A DNA stretch of 64,000 nucleotides, taken from Nitrospirota bacterium (lineage in GTDB: Bacteria > Nitrospirota > Thermodesulfovibrionia > Thermodesulfovibrionales > UBA1546). The position numbers were made by a program, and so were the translations under genes. A model generated the notes under the pieces. It did no database searches, was not told the origin of the DNA, and saw nothing but the letters and a program-made list of their open reading frames with translations. The number at the start of each line of letters is the position of its first letter. The first letter of the stretch is position 1. The stretch covers positions 68,003 to 132,002 of the forward strand of contig JACPZK010000004.1 in the NCBI GenBank assembly GCA_016195565.1. The letters run 5' to 3'. Of the stretch, positions 7,530 to 17,494 are shown piece by piece.

Positions 7530-9191
7530 ATGGAGGACGGTATGGAGAAAGTTAAAATCAAACCTTATATTGGAACTAAAATGATTCTGCTCGCCTTCAA
7601 TTGGGAATCAGGAAAAGACAGAAGTGATTTTTTAGGATTTGCAATTAAAAGATCTCCGGGTTATGGAAAAGCAAAAGAGAACTGGCTGCCCAACAGAATC
7701 AGTTTCGATGGACCGGTTAAGGGAAGGGAGTTTCCCTCCAATAAAAGTCCTATCCAAAAATTTATGTGGTGGGACAATAGAGTCAATCATAAAGACAGGT
7801 CAATAGAGTATACGTATACGATTTATCCGGTTGTTGGCAGCAAGGACAACCTAAACTTAGTTGAGAATGCGAAGAGTTCAATCAAAACAAAATTACTGCC
7901 TGATGAATTCAACGGTGTGGGGACATACTTTAATAGAGCAGTTGTCAGTTCCCAGGCATTTTCAAAAAAATTTCCGAAGGGCGTAACAAGTGCTAATAAA
8001 CTTAAAGCATTAAAATGGCTTGCCGATGGCTTAGAGCAGGTAATCCCAAGCTTTTTAAATAATTCGGATGCTGTCGAAGGAGCGATTTATCATTTAGAAG
8101 ATAAGTATTGGATAATACCGGCATTCGAAGATTACCCGAAGTCTATATCCTTAGTTTACGATAATGCTAAGGGTGATGACAAAACAAATAGCTATGCTGT
8201 CTCAAAACTGGGGGGAACGGCTCATGTGCAATTACTGCCCCGGACACGCACGTCTATAATGCATAACAAGTTTTTAGTTAGATTAACCGGCAACAAGGCG
8301 ACTGAGGTGCTGATGGGTTCAGCAAATTTCACTACCGATGGGTTATCGCAACAAGCCAACTACTTGCATACTTTCGCCTGTCCTGAGCTTGCCGGGCATT
8401 ATCTGGGCAGAAAGAGGATTCTGGAGGATGATCCTAAAAAAGCAGAAACGGCAAAACTTGCAGAATGGTCGGATGAAATCACTTTTAACGGGTTGCAAAT
8501 CCGAGCGTATTTTTCACCCGAGAAAAAACCGGGAAGAATTGCCATGTCTCCAATAATTGACGCAATTAATAACGCAAAAAAATCTGTAGTTTTCTCACTA
8601 TTCAGTCCTACTGACTCTGAACTTAGGAATGTTATTTTTGAAGCTGCTGACCGAGGCTTAATGATGTTTGGCTTGATAAATAAAGTTGATGATACTAAAC
8701 CGGAAAGAACAAGCGAAAGGGCTGATGTTGTGGCAAGAGTTGAAATCTACCACAGATCAAAAAATAATAAGGATGTTTACGGGCATTCTTACTTTAAAAA
8801 AGACGAAGCCCCTGATGGTTTCTGGTGGGAAAAAAGCGGTTTTGGAAAAAGAAAACATCCCGTTTATATTCATCACAAGTTTATTGTTATAGATGCTGAA
8901 ACCGATAATCCAACCATTTATACAGGCTCTGCCAACATGAGCAGCAACTCCAATTACAATAATGATGAAAACCTTCTTGAAATCAAGGGAGGGAAAGAGC
9001 TGGCATCCATTTATCTGGCGGAATTTTTGAGACTTTATGAGCATTACAGGGCAAGAGTTCAATGGGATGACTTTATAAAAAAGGGGGAAAAATCAACTTA
9101 TAAGCTTGCGGGAAATTCAAGATGGGCAAAAGACGATTATGACTCTAATAACCCAAAATCAAAGTCAAGGCTTTCAATGGTTGGGCAATAG
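7530..9191 (+). CDS. Phospholipase D-like protein with two HKD motifs
   Basis: A 553-residue member of the PLD superfamily. Two catalytic half-sites are visible: IMHNKFLVRL...GSANFT (His245, Lys247) and IHHKFIVID...GSANMSSNS (His448, Lys450, Asp455). The first lacks the usual acidic residue at the +7 position (Leu252), so one half may be weakened. No signal peptide or membrane segment. Such proteins act as phospholipases, nucleases or helicase-linked restriction factors; a 150-residue N-terminal region precedes the first HKD. Shine-Dalgarno gagggagaaac fits the ATG at 7530. It is the last gene of the accessory cluster, separated from the lipoprotein by 150 bases with no gene. Confidence 0.8.
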   Translation: MEDGMEKVKIKPYIGTKMILLAFNWESGKDRSDFLGFAIKRSPGYGKAKENWLPNRISFDGPVKGREFPSNKSPIQKFMWWDNRVNHKDRSIEYTYTIYPVVGSKDNLNLVENAKSSIKTKLLPDEFNGVGTYFNRAVVSSQAFSKKFPKGVTSANKLKALKWLADGLEQVIPSFLNNSDAVEGAIYHLEDKYWIIPAFEDYPKSISLVYDNAKGDDKTNSYAVSKLGGTAHVQLLPRTRTSIMHNKFLVRLTGNKATEVLMGSANFTTDGLSQQANYLHTFACPELAGHYLGRKRILEDDPKKAETAKLAEWSDEITFNGLQIRAYFSPEKKPGRIAMSPIIDAINNAKKSVVFSLFSPTDSELRNVIFEAADRGLMMFGLINKVDDTKPERTSERADVVARVEIYHRSKNNKDVYGHSYFKKDEAPDGFWWEKSGFGKRKHPVYIHHKFIVIDAETDNPTIYTGSANMSSNSNYNNDENLLEIKGGKELASIYLAEFLRLYEHYRARVQWDDFIKKGEKSTYKLAGNSRWAKDDYDSNNPKSKSRLSMVGQ

Positions 9192-9416
9192 TTTCAACCC
9201 TGCCCTCTTAGGAGGTCAGCCGTGCCAAAACATAGAAGTCTTTCGGGGAGCCCATTTATAAACCCTAACCGCAGGACATAAGAGAAAGGAGGAAAAATTC
9301 AGGATTTACAGGTGGCTTGCAACTGAAGGCGCCCTGATATTTGATTTCGGGGCAAAATAAACTGGACAGTTCACTGTGATGGGATTGTCCCAATAATTCA
9401 AGAGAGGAGATTACAA

Positions 9417-9593
9417 ATGACTAAAACTGCATCAGTCAAAGAATTCAACTTAAAAGTAGCCAAGCTTATCAAGGAATTAAGCCCAGAGGAAATCGTGGAA
9501 GTTCTAAGCTCTGAAGAATCCTTAATTAATATGCCGCACGATAAGAATATTCATCGTCGTGTCAGCCCTGAAGCTAAAAGCCAAGTTAGTTAA
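9417..9593 (+). CDS. Small protein of 58 residues, candidate modified-peptide precursor
   Basis: Starts MTKTASVKEF behind a strong agagaggagatt ribosome site and ends PEAKSQVS. Residues 8-37 are a charged amphipathic helix (LKVAKLIKELSPEEIVEVLSS), the tail from residue 38 is polar (MPHDKNIHRRVSPEAK) and Cys-free. That helix-plus-tail design, directly upstream of a B12 radical SAM enzyme, resembles leader/core precursor peptides. It could equally be a small regulatory protein. Codon use looks normal. Nothing else in the window resembles it. Confidence 0.5.
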   Translation: MTKTASVKEFNLKVAKLIKELSPEEIVEVLSSEESLINMPHDKNIHRRVSPEAKSQVS

Positions 9594-9602
9594 TTCAGCA
9601 GA

Positions 9603-9638
9603 ACTAACTATCTGTGCCGCAAGGCACAGATAGTTAGT
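9603..9638 (+). promoter_or_regulatory. Perfect 16-bp hairpin with GCAA loop between small ORF and radical SAM gene
   Basis: Arms ACTAACTATCTGTGCC (9603-9618) and its exact complement (9623-9638) enclose a GCAA tetraloop. It lies ten bases after the small ORF and 22 before the radical SAM start, with no U-run. This is the usual place for a stem that protects a precursor transcript or attenuates expression of the downstream enzyme. Confidence 0.65.
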
Positions 9639-9660
9639 AATTTAGTGAGGCAACCAAAAA

Positions 9661-11637
9661 ATGACAGACCTTTTACTTGTTTTTCCTCCTCAATGGAGCC
9701 CTTTTCAGCCACCTCTCGCTCCGCCAAGTTTATCTGCATGGTTAAAGCGAGAAGGTTTTGATGTGTCCAGTCAGGACGTAAATATATTATTTTTTGAATG
9801 GCTTCTATCGGATGAATGCGCAGAAATACTTATTAAAAGAGTTAGAAAACTGCCCTTAAGACAATCCCAAAAGGACGGATATGAAGCTGTATTGAAGAAT
9901 GCTGGTGACTTTAGGCGGGATATATTTTCACTTCGGGACTTAAAAAAATCAAAAATATCTTTAAATCATGAGGATTTGATAAAAAAATACTATATCGCCA
10001 CAAAAGCTCTTGAGGTATACCTGGAAGTTATTTCAAAGATATCTGATGCTTTTGCATTATATCCATATGATTTTCGATTGAAAGGAGGCAATCTTAATTT
10101 CAATACGTTAGAACAAATGCTGCTCAACCCTCCCGAAGTGTTCAGCATTTATGCCGAACAAATAATTGAGAAGAATATTATGCCTGCAAATCCAAAAATT
10201 ATAGGATTATCCTGTCTAGGACAGGAACAATTATATTTCGTTCTTTTATTCGGGCAATTACTTAAATCCAGATCGGACATTCCTATTATTGTTGGAGGAA
10301 CTTTCTTGACTAGAATATTTGAGCAAGGCTCCCTGAAAGCGAGCTGGTTTACGAAATATTTCGATATTATCGTAATAAATGAAGGAGAAAAACCGTGTCA
10401 AGAAATATTGTCAAATCTCAGAGACGGCTTTGCTCTTACCAAAGAAGTTTCCGGGATAATATTTTTGGAAGATAACACGATTGTCTCATCCCCTCCCGGC
10501 AGAGCATTAAATCCAGCAGAAATACCTATTCCTGATTTTGATGACATGCCCCTTGAGCGTTATTTTTCCATTGCGACTACCCTTCCACTTCTCGCATCAA
10601 GAGGATGTTACTGGGGCAAATGTGAATTTTGTCGTCATGGAATGGTTTATGGTGATAATAATTTTAAGGTTTATGAAATTAACAAGGTATTAGATACAGT
10701 GAACCATCTTTCACAAAAATATAACATTTCACAATTCTCATTTCGAGATGAAGCAATGCCGCCTTCCATCATTCGTCAATTAGGTAAAGTGTTTCCTCCT
10801 CATGTTGAAACGGGTTGGACCTTTTCAGGAGACGTTCGCTTCGATAAATCATTTACCATGGATGATTTCACAAATCTTTATAAGATCGGATTTCGATCTC
10901 TTCAGGTAGGATTAGAATCAGGATCAGAACATGTTCTGAAATTGATGAAGAAAGGAGATGATAATTACAGAAAAGAAACAATGATTAGAAATTTAGCAAC
11001 TGCAACTGAATCCGGCATTTGGATACACTGCTTTTTATTTTTTGGCTTTCCCGGTGAAACCGATGAAGACGCCAGGCAAACTTATGAGTTTGTTTTGCAT
11101 CATGCAAATACAATAGGCAATTTTGGATGCGGAACTTTTATCCTGGAACATAATTCGCCAATTTTCCGTCATGTTAATGATTTTGGCGTACGAATAATGA
11201 ATCAGTCCGATAACACGCGCATGAACGTATTTTATGAACACGAAGTTTCCGAAGGTATTTCAATCAAGAGAGCTTTGGAATGGATGGAAACACTTGTATC
11301 GGCGTCAAACAAAATATCAAAATTTCACGCTGTCAGCTGGATACCCAGGGAACAATATCTCTGTATTCTATCCAGAATAGAACCTCATCAACTTATAGAA
11401 GAAGGACAGTCCATCCGCACATTTAAAAATTTACCCCAAAATGCTTCTTTATCGGAAATAGCCAGTTTGATTTCGCATCCAAGAGAAGAAAATACTGTTA
11501 TATTGATTAATCGAATAAATCACCGGATTTTAAATCTAAAAGGCAAATCGTCTGAACTAATACGCTTATTTTATGAAAACGATTTTGAGTTGCTCAAAAT
11601 GCATGAATATTGCCCAAATTGTATCGACTGGCTCTGA
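9661..11637 (+). CDS. B12-binding domain radical SAM protein
   Basis: A 658-residue enzyme. The N-terminal part (to about residue 265) has the B12-binding Rossmann pattern: LLLVFPPQW at the start, then IIGLSCLGQEQ, IIVGGTF and IIVINEGEKP. The radical SAM barrel begins at residue 311, SRGCYWGKCEFC, with cluster ligands Cys316, Cys321 and Cys324 (CX4CX2C rather than the canonical CX3CX2C, a variant known in B12 radical SAM proteins). WTFSGDVRF, LQVGLESGSE and FLFFGFPGETDED continue the barrel. The last 60 residues (ENTVILINRINHRILNLKG) loosely resemble a PqqD-type peptide-recognition fold. Preceded by the 58-residue ORF and a hairpin; substrate unknown. Confidence 0.85.
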   Translation: MTDLLLVFPPQWSPFQPPLAPPSLSAWLKREGFDVSSQDVNILFFEWLLSDECAEILIKRVRKLPLRQSQKDGYEAVLKNAGDFRRDIFSLRDLKKSKISLNHEDLIKKYYIATKALEVYLEVISKISDAFALYPYDFRLKGGNLNFNTLEQMLLNPPEVFSIYAEQIIEKNIMPANPKIIGLSCLGQEQLYFVLLFGQLLKSRSDIPIIVGGTFLTRIFEQGSLKASWFTKYFDIIVINEGEKPCQEILSNLRDGFALTKEVSGIIFLEDNTIVSSPPGRALNPAEIPIPDFDDMPLERYFSIATTLPLLASRGCYWGKCEFCRHGMVYGDNNFKVYEINKVLDTVNHLSQKYNISQFSFRDEAMPPSIIRQLGKVFPPHVETGWTFSGDVRFDKSFTMDDFTNLYKIGFRSLQVGLESGSEHVLKLMKKGDDNYRKETMIRNLATATESGIWIHCFLFFGFPGETDEDARQTYEFVLHHANTIGNFGCGTFILEHNSPIFRHVNDFGVRIMNQSDNTRMNVFYEHEVSEGISIKRALEWMETLVSASNKISKFHAVSWIPREQYLCILSRIEPHQLIEEGQSIRTFKNLPQNASLSEIASLISHPREENTVILINRINHRILNLKGKSSELIRLFYENDFELLKMHEYCPNCIDWL

Positions 11638-11747
11638 GGCGTTAAACCTCTTTAATTGTTCCGCGGCTCATCCTTAGCTGTCTCCCTGCCTTGCGAGTTC
11701 TATGCTGTGCGTTATAAAAATAAAGGTGTCGACTTCAAATTAAAACT

Positions 11748-11987
11748 TTAGGGCTGTGAGGGTTCCCCTGTTTCCTCTAAAAGTTGTCTTATATATTTCA
11801 GAGCTTCTTCGGCGGCTTCTTCATCCACTTTCTGTATGGCGAAACCTGCATGCACCAGGACAAAGTCTCCAATCTTTGCATCATCAGGCATAAGGAGAAG
11901 GCTTACACTGCGTTGTGCGCCATAGACCTCAACAGTGGCATTCAAATCCTGAATCGTTATTATTTTAGATGGAACTGCAAGGCACAT
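11748..11987 (-). CDS. hypC: Hydrogenase maturation chaperone HypC/HybG
   Basis: A 79-residue protein beginning MCLAVPSKI; Cys2 is the conserved residue that carries the Fe(CN)2CO intermediate with HypD and binds the large-subunit precursor. The body (VEVYGAQRSVSLLLMP, IGDFVLVHAGFAIQKVDE) is the OB-fold typical of the family, at normal length. It is the last gene of the hydrogenase unit, 61 bases after the maturation protease. HypA, B, D, E and F are not in the window and must be elsewhere. Confidence 0.95.
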   Translation of the reverse strand: MCLAVPSKIITIQDLNATVEVYGAQRSVSLLLMPDDAKIGDFVLVHAGFAIQKVDEEAAEEALKYIRQLLEETGEPSQP

Positions 11988-12048
11988 TTTTTTCTCCCGT
12001 TAAAATAGTCTAATGCATTACTTCATAATCTGTAAACAGGCTCGTAAA

Positions 12049-12588
12049 TCAAGGCTCTGTTGTGATTTTTGAATGATTCCCCAGCGCTTTTATTTTCTTG
12101 AGTTCATCAAAAACAAGTTCTTTAACCTTAGGCATTGCCATTCTGACTTCATCTGACAGTTCAAGCCCCCATAAAATGTTTTTCGGCTGTACAGCTATAA
12201 TCACTGTTTTTGGCTTTGCGCCTGTAAGCGCAGCCATATCAAGGACGTCTGTGAGGCTTATCTGGTGAAGTGATATTTTCTGTTCTGAATGAAAGCTCAT
12301 ATCCTCTGGAGAAAACTTGAATATTGATCCCGGCGCGTCACCGGCCTCTACAACATCTATTACAATCAGGTAATCAATTGAACGAAATGCAGGGATAAGC
12401 TGGTGGCTTACTGTCCCAGCTTCAAGTATCTGAACATTGGGAGGAAATGCGGTTTCTTCAAGCGATTGAATTAGATGGACTCCGAATCCGTCATCTCTGA
12501 GCAGAATATTCCCCACGCCAAGAATTAAAACTTTAGGGGGAGGCGATACACCTCCCCCACTTTGCTCAAGAATACCCTTTTTTGTCAT
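12049..12588 (-). CDS. hyaD: Hydrogenase maturation protease (HyaD/HycI family)
   Basis: Cleaves the C-terminal extension of the [NiFe] large subunit after nickel insertion. Signature VLILGVGNILLRDDGFG near residues 20-36 (Asp, nickel-sensing) and LIVIDVVEAGDAPG. The ATG at 12588 is taken as start; it lies inside a REP-like palindrome and has no clear ribosome site, and a TTG nine bases further upstream is also open. The first 18 residues (KKGILEQSGGGVSPPP) are not family-like and encode a GC-rich hairpin, so the N terminus seems to be formed by inserted DNA. Core family assignment is secure. Confidence 0.88.
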   Translation of the reverse strand: MTKKGILEQSGGGVSPPPKVLILGVGNILLRDDGFGVHLIQSLEETAFPPNVQILEAGTVSHQLIPAFRSIDYLIVIDVVEAGDAPGSIFKFSPEDMSFHSEQKISLHQISLTDVLDMAALTGAKPKTVIIAVQPKNILWGLELSDEVRMAMPKVKELVFDELKKIKALGNHSKITTEP

Positions 12589-12656
12589 TGCGAGCAAAGC
12601 GAAGCAATCCCACTATTTTCTTGAGATTGCTTCGGGACTCCGTCCCTCGCAATGAC
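12584..12656. repeat. REP-like palindromic element, copy 1
   Basis: An imperfect palindrome bounded by GTCATTGCGAG on the left and CTCGCAATGAC on the right, with inner arms GAAGCAATCC / GAGATTGCTTCGG. It lies between hyaC and the maturation protease and overlaps the protease start. The same boundaries recur at 19664-19811. Confidence 0.8.
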
Positions 12657-12688
12657 ACTCCTATAATAGATATTACCCTTTTCATTCA

Positions 12689-13333
12689 TCAGAATTTTTT
12701 CTTGAGTTTATAGCCTGTAAAAATGGAACTGAAGGTCTTGTCTTTGTGGACAACAGACCATATCAAACCCATATACATATGGGCGCCGAGAAAGATGATG
12801 AAAACCCACATTGAAAGGAAATGCCATATTCTTGTGTAGGATTCACCACCGAGCATTGCATTAACCCATCTGAAACTCTCCTGAGCGTTGATGAATCCGA
12901 ATGCATTTCCTTTATAAAGAGCCGCGCCTGTAAATGTTGTGAAGATTATCAGCACTGCAATTAAGAGATAGGCAAACGCCTGGAGCGGATTATACTTCCT
13001 GTAATCTTTATGCGTATCATTTACGAAGAGATAGTAAGCGAGCATATCAGGAAGATCTTTCAGGTTTTTAGTTATGCTGAAGTCTTTCCAGTCTCTGTCA
13101 AATGCAGAGTTGAATGCCAGGTATACTCTTACAACAAGCCCCAGGACAAGCGCATATGCAGCAACAGAATGAAAAAATTTCATCCAAGACATTACTGCGC
13201 TTTCAGCGCTCCCGCTTATAAACGGCCAGTGGATGTAAAACCCTGTGAATACGAGTGCCGCTATTGCAATGACCCTGACCCAGTGCTCTGCTCTTAACGC
13301 CAAACTCCATTCATATTTAAGTTCATTTGCCAT
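12689..13333 (-). CDS. hyaC: Ni/Fe-hydrogenase b-type cytochrome subunit
   Basis: A 214-residue membrane protein with four hydrophobic segments (about 17-38, 53-72, 119-142, 170-192). His residues that ligate two b hemes are visible in the family positions: RAEHWVRV (His17), KFFHSVAAY, IWHFLSMW and LGAHMYMG. It anchors HyaAB to the cytoplasmic membrane and passes electrons from H2 to the quinone pool. It follows hyaB by nine bases. Confidence 0.93.
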   Translation of the reverse strand: MANELKYEWSLALRAEHWVRVIAIAALVFTGFYIHWPFISGSAESAVMSWMKFFHSVAAYALVLGLVVRVYLAFNSAFDRDWKDFSITKNLKDLPDMLAYYLFVNDTHKDYRKYNPLQAFAYLLIAVLIIFTTFTGAALYKGNAFGFINAQESFRWVNAMLGGESYTRIWHFLSMWVFIIFLGAHMYMGLIWSVVHKDKTFSSIFTGYKLKKKF

Positions 13334-13342
13334 ATCTCCTCC

Positions 13343-14935
13343 CTATGACACCTTAAATTGCATTATCCTGTTGGATTCGGGATGTATCACGTGGACTGTG
13401 CACGCAAGACACGGATCAAATGAATGCACAACCCTCAAGACCTCAAGAGGTTTCTCAGGATTGACTACTGCCGTTCCGACAAGCGCCTCCTCAATCGGTC
13501 CCCTTACACCCTTGTCATCCCTCGGGCAAACGTTCCACGTTGTAGGCACAACGCACTGGTAGTTTTTAATCTTCTTCCCTTCAACATCTAACCAATGCCC
13601 CAGCGCTCCTCTGGGAGCTTCCCATAGTCCGATACCTTTTGCCTTGTCAGGTATTTCGTACGGCGTATAAACCTCTGCCTTGCCTTTTTTGATATTCTCT
13701 ACAATATCAAGTCCCCACTGATACATGGAATCAGCAACCATCTTGCATTCAAGCGCACGGGCCGCAATCCTGCCGACCACACCCAGGAGAACCTGCGGCT
13801 TTCCTGCGTGCCCGATTGCAGCCAATGTGTTGTCAATCAGTTTTTTCGCTGTTGGCTGTCCCGATGCATACGCCACGAGCATTCTTGCAAGGGCGCCGGC
13901 CTCCATTGGTTTATTCTTCAATCTTGGCGCCTTTGCCCATGTGTATTTTTTGTTAGGATCGTATTCTGTATATTCAGGGTCTGTTTCACCAATGCTTGGA
14001 TTTAAAGGTTGTGTGCCTTTATACCAACTATGTGAGGTGTGCTCTGTCACATCCTCTGGCTTTGCATCATGGACTTTCGGAAAGTCCTCGGCAAATATAG
14101 CCCCTCTCGGCAGAAGCCTCTTCTTGGGATCAAAGGATGCATCCTCAAAGACTCCCCATGAGAGGAAATTTGCATGTCCCTTTCCTACCCCGGCATAGTC
14201 AAGATAATAAGGGGCAATTGCAAGCACATCAGGAACATAGACAGTGTCTATCCAGTTCTGTAATTCTTTTATCCTGAAAAGATAATTAGCAATATCATCA
14301 ACAGTAGGGACATGAGTAGAGCCGCCAGGAGGGCTTGTCATTGTCATAGGCATTCTTCCGCCGAAGAGCGCGCTCAACTGAGCCGCCTTTGCCTGCATAT
14401 CCAGAGCCTCAAGATAATGAGCTACAGCGAGCAAATTTAAATCAGGAGGGAGTTTGTACGCGGGGTGTCCCCAGTATCCGTTTGCGAACGGCCCAAGCTG
14501 TCCTGATTCAACAAATGACTTGAGTTTTGCCTGCACCTTTTTAAGCGATGCTTCTTTGGGCTGCGCTTTAAGGGCAGCAACAACATCAACATAATCAAGC
14601 GCGGCAAGATGATAAAACCAGAGTATGTGCGAGTGAACAAACTGGCACCCTTCAACTATATTTCTTATTATCCTGCCATTGTCAGGAGGTTTTATCTTAA
14701 AAGCATCGTCCATGCTCATTGAAGATGTGTGTCCATGCGATGTGGGGCATACTCCGCAGATTCGCTGGGTAAGATGCCAGGCGTCTCTCGGGTCCCTGCC
14801 TTTCAGGATTATTTCAAAACCCCTGAACAAAGTGCCGCTTGTCCATGCGTCTTTAACCTTGCCGCCCTCAATCTCAACATCAATCTTTAAATGCCCTTCT
14901 ATCCTTGTAACTGGGTCTATGGTTATACGCGCCAT
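13343..14935 (-). CDS. hyaB: [NiFe] uptake hydrogenase large subunit
   Basis: A 530-residue catalytic subunit. The nickel-binding motifs are both intact: RICGVCPTSHGHTS (L1, residues 58-71) and DPCLACTVH (L2). The final 15 residues after that His are the peptide removed by the maturation protease encoded downstream. The L2-proximal region (SFDPCLACTVH) matches group 1 membrane-bound enzymes. Starts with MARITIDPVTRIEGH, the classical start. ATG overlaps the hyaA stop by one base, indicating translational coupling. Confidence 0.96.
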   Translation of the reverse strand: MARITIDPVTRIEGHLKIDVEIEGGKVKDAWTSGTLFRGFEIILKGRDPRDAWHLTQRICGVCPTSHGHTSSMSMDDAFKIKPPDNGRIIRNIVEGCQFVHSHILWFYHLAALDYVDVVAALKAQPKEASLKKVQAKLKSFVESGQLGPFANGYWGHPAYKLPPDLNLLAVAHYLEALDMQAKAAQLSALFGGRMPMTMTSPPGGSTHVPTVDDIANYLFRIKELQNWIDTVYVPDVLAIAPYYLDYAGVGKGHANFLSWGVFEDASFDPKKRLLPRGAIFAEDFPKVHDAKPEDVTEHTSHSWYKGTQPLNPSIGETDPEYTEYDPNKKYTWAKAPRLKNKPMEAGALARMLVAYASGQPTAKKLIDNTLAAIGHAGKPQVLLGVVGRIAARALECKMVADSMYQWGLDIVENIKKGKAEVYTPYEIPDKAKGIGLWEAPRGALGHWLDVEGKKIKNYQCVVPTTWNVCPRDDKGVRGPIEEALVGTAVVNPEKPLEVLRVVHSFDPCLACTVHVIHPESNRIMQFKVS

Positions 14936-16038
14936 TATTTATTACCCCCTTCCTTTTCTCCCTTGCCTCTTCCTGATGATTTTGTAGCTATGGCATGGGC
15001 CGCTATGCCTACAGCAGTTGCAACTCCTGCAACAGCGCCAATCTTATCTGCTGTTGCCTGAATGCCGGGCAACTTTACATCCGGGAGTCGTTCATAAAAG
15101 CCCGCAAATTTATCAGGCCATCCATGCTCAGCGCAGCCTATGCATGGACCTCCGGACTTCACACACCAGCTGATTCTGTCGTTATACATAACCTTAGGGC
15201 ATGCAGAGTAAGTCATCGGGCCTTTGCATCCCATCTTATATAAACAGTATCCCAAAGCCTCTTCGTTAGAACCGAATGTCTCTACAAATCTTCCCGCATC
15301 AAAATTCGCTCTTCGCTCGCAGTTCTCATGTATAGTCTGGCCATAGAACATCTTGGGACGCCCGAAGCTGTCAAGCTCAGGAAGTTTGCCAAGAAGCAGA
15401 TAATTCACAACTACCGCCACAAGATACTCTACATTAACAGGGCAGAGGTCAAGGTTAACAACGGCTTTTTTTACTCCGACCTTCTTAAGCGCCTCTGTAA
15501 CGCCTATAATTTGTGATGGATTGGGTTTTGCTGCCGGCACGCCGCCGAATGTAGCACAGCTTCCGACTGCAAGAATTGCCACCGCCGGGCCGGAAAATTC
15601 CTTAAGTATATCAAGCATCTCTTTGCCTGCTATCATGCCATGCCCTTTCTTTGTGGGAACACCGCCTTCCACTATGAGAATATAATCACCGGCCTTTTTT
15701 GAGTTCTGAAGAATTTCCTCTGCCTGTTTTCCTGCGGCAGCCATGATTGTCTCGTTGTAATCAACGCTCAGGATGTCAAGAACAAGGTCAGCGGCATTTG
15801 GATATGTTGCCTTGATGAGAGCCTCTGTGCAGCCTGAATCCGATGCAAAGTTAAGCCATACAACAGGCGGCCTTTTGGATGCCTTTTCTATAGCTGCTGC
15901 AATTTTAGGAATAAATGATTCCGACAACCCGAGAAGGGCAGCGGTAGCGCCGCAGAATTTCAGAAAGTCCCTTCTTTTAATTCCCTGAAATTCGAAAGTC
16001 CCGAGAAATTGCTTACTGATTTCTTCCCTGTCTCCCAT
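14935..16038 (-). CDS. hyaA: [NiFe] hydrogenase small subunit, Tat-exported, atypical Fe-S ligands
   Basis: A 367-residue electron-transfer subunit. Twin-arginine signal KRRDFLKFC at residues 21-29 and a C-terminal hydrophobic anchor (about 332-350). Proximal cluster: the usual first Cys of CxxC is Asp67 in NFASDSGCTE, with Cys70, Cys161 and Cys199 kept. Distal cluster: His237, Cys240, Cys265 and Cys271. Medial cluster: Cys280, Cys299, Cys302 plus Cys292 in the place of the Pro that marks [3Fe-4S] enzymes, so a [4Fe-4S] is likely. The start has a strong aaggagggg site. Together with HyaB it oxidises H2 on the periplasmic side. Confidence 0.95.
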   Translation of the reverse strand: MGDREEISKQFLGTFEFQGIKRRDFLKFCGATAALLGLSESFIPKIAAAIEKASKRPPVVWLNFASDSGCTEALIKATYPNAADLVLDILSVDYNETIMAAAGKQAEEILQNSKKAGDYILIVEGGVPTKKGHGMIAGKEMLDILKEFSGPAVAILAVGSCATFGGVPAAKPNPSQIIGVTEALKKVGVKKAVVNLDLCPVNVEYLVAVVVNYLLLGKLPELDSFGRPKMFYGQTIHENCERRANFDAGRFVETFGSNEEALGYCLYKMGCKGPMTYSACPKVMYNDRISWCVKSGGPCIGCAEHGWPDKFAGFYERLPDVKLPGIQATADKIGAVAGVATAVGIAAHAIATKSSGRGKGEKEGGNK

Positions 16039-16133
16039 AGAATTTTCCCCTCCTTCTGTTTTGATTCACTTTATAAAAGGTCCAAAGCTATTTCTCCTTA
16101 CAGTCATTTAAAATTCTGATAATCTTAATGCAA

Positions 16134-16162
16134 ATAGTATTAGACTTCATCTGCTTTGTCAA
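16134..16162 (-). promoter_or_regulatory. Sigma-70 type promoter for the hydrogenase operon
   Basis: On the minus strand a perfect -35 TTGACA (16162-16157) is followed by a 17-base spacer and -10 TACTAT (16139-16134). It lies about 95 bases upstream of the hyaA start and points into the operon. Confidence 0.7.
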
Positions 16163-16189
16163 GGAGTTTTTTAAACTGAAGGTAAGCCC

Positions 16190-17490
<1,301 letters not shown>

Positions 17491-17494
<4 letters not shown>

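Noticed and set aside
9222-9281. GTG-start ORF of 19 codons (MPKHRSLSGSPFINPNRRT) with a strong aggagg site
   Set aside because: Short, no homology seen, no partner gene; not distinguishable from chance.
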